DNA from: Bradyrhizobium sp. WBAH42
Lineage (GTDB): Bacteria; Pseudomonadota; Alphaproteobacteria; Rhizobiales; Xanthobacteraceae
Direction: 5' to 3'
Length of the DNA stretch: 64,000 nt
Assembly: GCF_024585265.1 (NCBI RefSeq)
Contig: NZ_CP036533.1
Coordinates: 930,001 to 994,000, forward strand
Each line of letters opens with the position of its first letter. The first letter of the stretch is position 1. The translations under genes were made by a program, and so were the position numbers. Under the pieces are notes generated by a model. The model was not told the DNA's origin. It searched no databases and saw only the letters and a program-made list of their open reading frames with translations. Below are positions 63,335 to 64,000 of the stretch, piece after piece.

Positions 63335-64000
63335 ATGATGACCCTTGCGATACATGACCAGCGCCTGACCAAGCCGGGCACCCAGAACGCCGCGTTGCGC
63401 GACTATGATTCGGTGCGGCGGGCGATCGCCTTCATCTCGGCGAACTGGCGCGCGCAGCCGACCATCGAGGCGATGGCGGATGCCGCCGGCGTGACCCCGG
63501 ATGAGCTGCACCATCTGTTCCGCCGCTGGGCTTCGATCACGCCGAAGGCTTTCATGCAGGCGCTCACCCTCGACCACGCCAAGAACCTGCTGCGGGATTC
63601 CGCCAGCATCCTCGACGCGGCGCTCGACTCCGGCCTGTCGGGGCCGGGCCGGCTTCACGATCTCTTCGTGACGCATGAGGCGATGTCGCCGGGCGAGTGG
63701 AAGAACGGCGGCGCCGGCCTCACCCTGCGCTACGGCTTCCATCCCTCGCCGTTCGGTACCGCGATCGTGATCGCCACCGACCGCGGCTTGTCGGGCCTCG
63801 CTTTCGCCGATCACGGCGAGGAGAAGATCGCGCTCGCCGACATGACGCGGCGCTGGCCGAACGCCACCTATGTGGAAGATCACGACGGCACCGCGCCGCT
63901 CGCAGCGCGCATCTTCGATCCAAAATTGTGGCGGCCGGATCAGCCGCTGCGCGTGGTGCTGATCGGCACCGATTTCGAAGTCCGGGTGTGGGAGACGCTC
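63335..64000 (+). CDS. Ada-like bifunctional AraC regulator / O6-methylguanine-DNA methyltransferase (C-terminus cut off)
   Basis: 222 residues are visible before the window ends. Residues about 24-105 form an AraC-type helix-turn-helix (TIEAMADAAGVTPDELHHLF, RRWASITPKAFMQALTLDHA). From about 128 the methyltransferase N-domain follows (LRYGFHPSPFGTAIVIATDR, GLSGLAFADHG), and VRVWETL begins the active-site domain; the PCHRV cysteine is beyond 64000. The zinc/phosphotriester domain of E. coli Ada is missing, so it is the shorter alphaproteobacterial form. Start at ATG 63335 (a second ATG follows at once). Confidence 0.88.
   Translation, partial: MMTLAIHDQRLTKPGTQNAALRDYDSVRRAIAFISANWRAQPTIEAMADAAGVTPDELHHLFRRWASITPKAFMQALTLDHAKNLLRDSASILDAALDSGLSGPGRLHDLFVTHEAMSPGEWKNGGAGLTLRYGFHPSPFGTAIVIATDRGLSGLAFADHGEEKIALADMTRRWPNATYVEDHDGTAPLAARIFDPKLWRPDQPLRVVLIGTDFEVRVWETL

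Noticed and set aside
61631..63883. 750-codon reverse-strand open frame spanning EI24, nth, DUF2244 and ada
   Set aside because: It mixes frames over several well-supported genes; the only real reverse-strand gene here is nth in a different frame.

Overview
This 64 kb window is high-GC alphaproteobacterial chromosome, most probably Bradyrhizobium or a close relative. Reasons: the rpsA-cmk-aroA block, a FYDLN_acid (TIGR02300) gene, the lpt-rpoN-hpf-ptsN block, an Hsp20-DUF1150 pair with a rhizobial-type RNA thermometer, and many short palindromic intergenic repeats of the kind common in Bradyrhizobium and Rhodopseudomonas. There is no rRNA, CRISPR, integrase, transposase or phage gene; it reads as chromosomal backbone with a few accessory metabolic and surface modules.

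Layout. 1-3.5 kb: rpsA (partial), cmk, aroA, a FYDLN_acid gene and tRNA-Ala(GGC). 3.6-6.3 kb: a frameshifted GIY-YIG gene, the ohrR/ohr peroxide switch with two palindromic operators, and a class III CoA-transferase. 6.5-10.7 kb: a ugpBAEC glycerol-3-phosphate importer behind a good Pho box. 10.9-11.8 kb: hsp20-DUF1150 behind a sigma32-like promoter and a two-hairpin ROSE-like thermometer. 12.2-16.5 kb: a TetR regulator with a fused two-domain molybdenum hydroxylase and its FAD subunit. 16.7-21.2 kb: a CoA-ligase / dehydrogenase / SDR operon divergent from a second TetR gene with twin operators. 22-28.7 kb: a beta-barrel protein and an unusual operon of autotransporter, O-antigen-ligase-like protein and GH5 glycosidase.

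28.8-35.4 kb: ptsN, hpf, rpoN, lptB, lptA, lptC and an RNase D-like exonuclease, linking nitrogen control and lipopolysaccharide export. 35.5-43.4 kb: HAD-UbiA prenyltransferase, MFS pump, small secreted protein, tRNA-Leu(CAG), NDUFA9-like protein, DprE2-like, DprE1-like and uppP; the UbiA and DprE genes suggest a dispersed pathway to polyprenyl-phosphate-arabinose. 43.6-47.9 kb: GST, queG, thioesterase-like, NTF2-like and alpha/beta hydrolase genes separated by palindromic repeats. 48.1-53.8 kb: translation genes infC (AUU start), rpmI, rplT, pheS, pheT. 53.8-57.1 kb: TSUP permease, amine oxidase, permuted-papain protein. 57.4-60.8 kb: CsoR, copper P-type ATPase and NikR. 61.2-64 kb: EI24/CysZ-like protein, nth, DUF2244 and the start of an Ada-type methyltransferase.

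The most noteworthy signals are the compact ROSE-like thermometer, the autotransporter-ligase-GH5 operon, the DprE-type pathway with an alanine at the benzothiazinone-target cysteine, the fused molybdenum hydroxylase, and a ~170 bp composite repeat present in two opposite-facing copies 49 kb apart. I found no clearly novel defence or mobile system.
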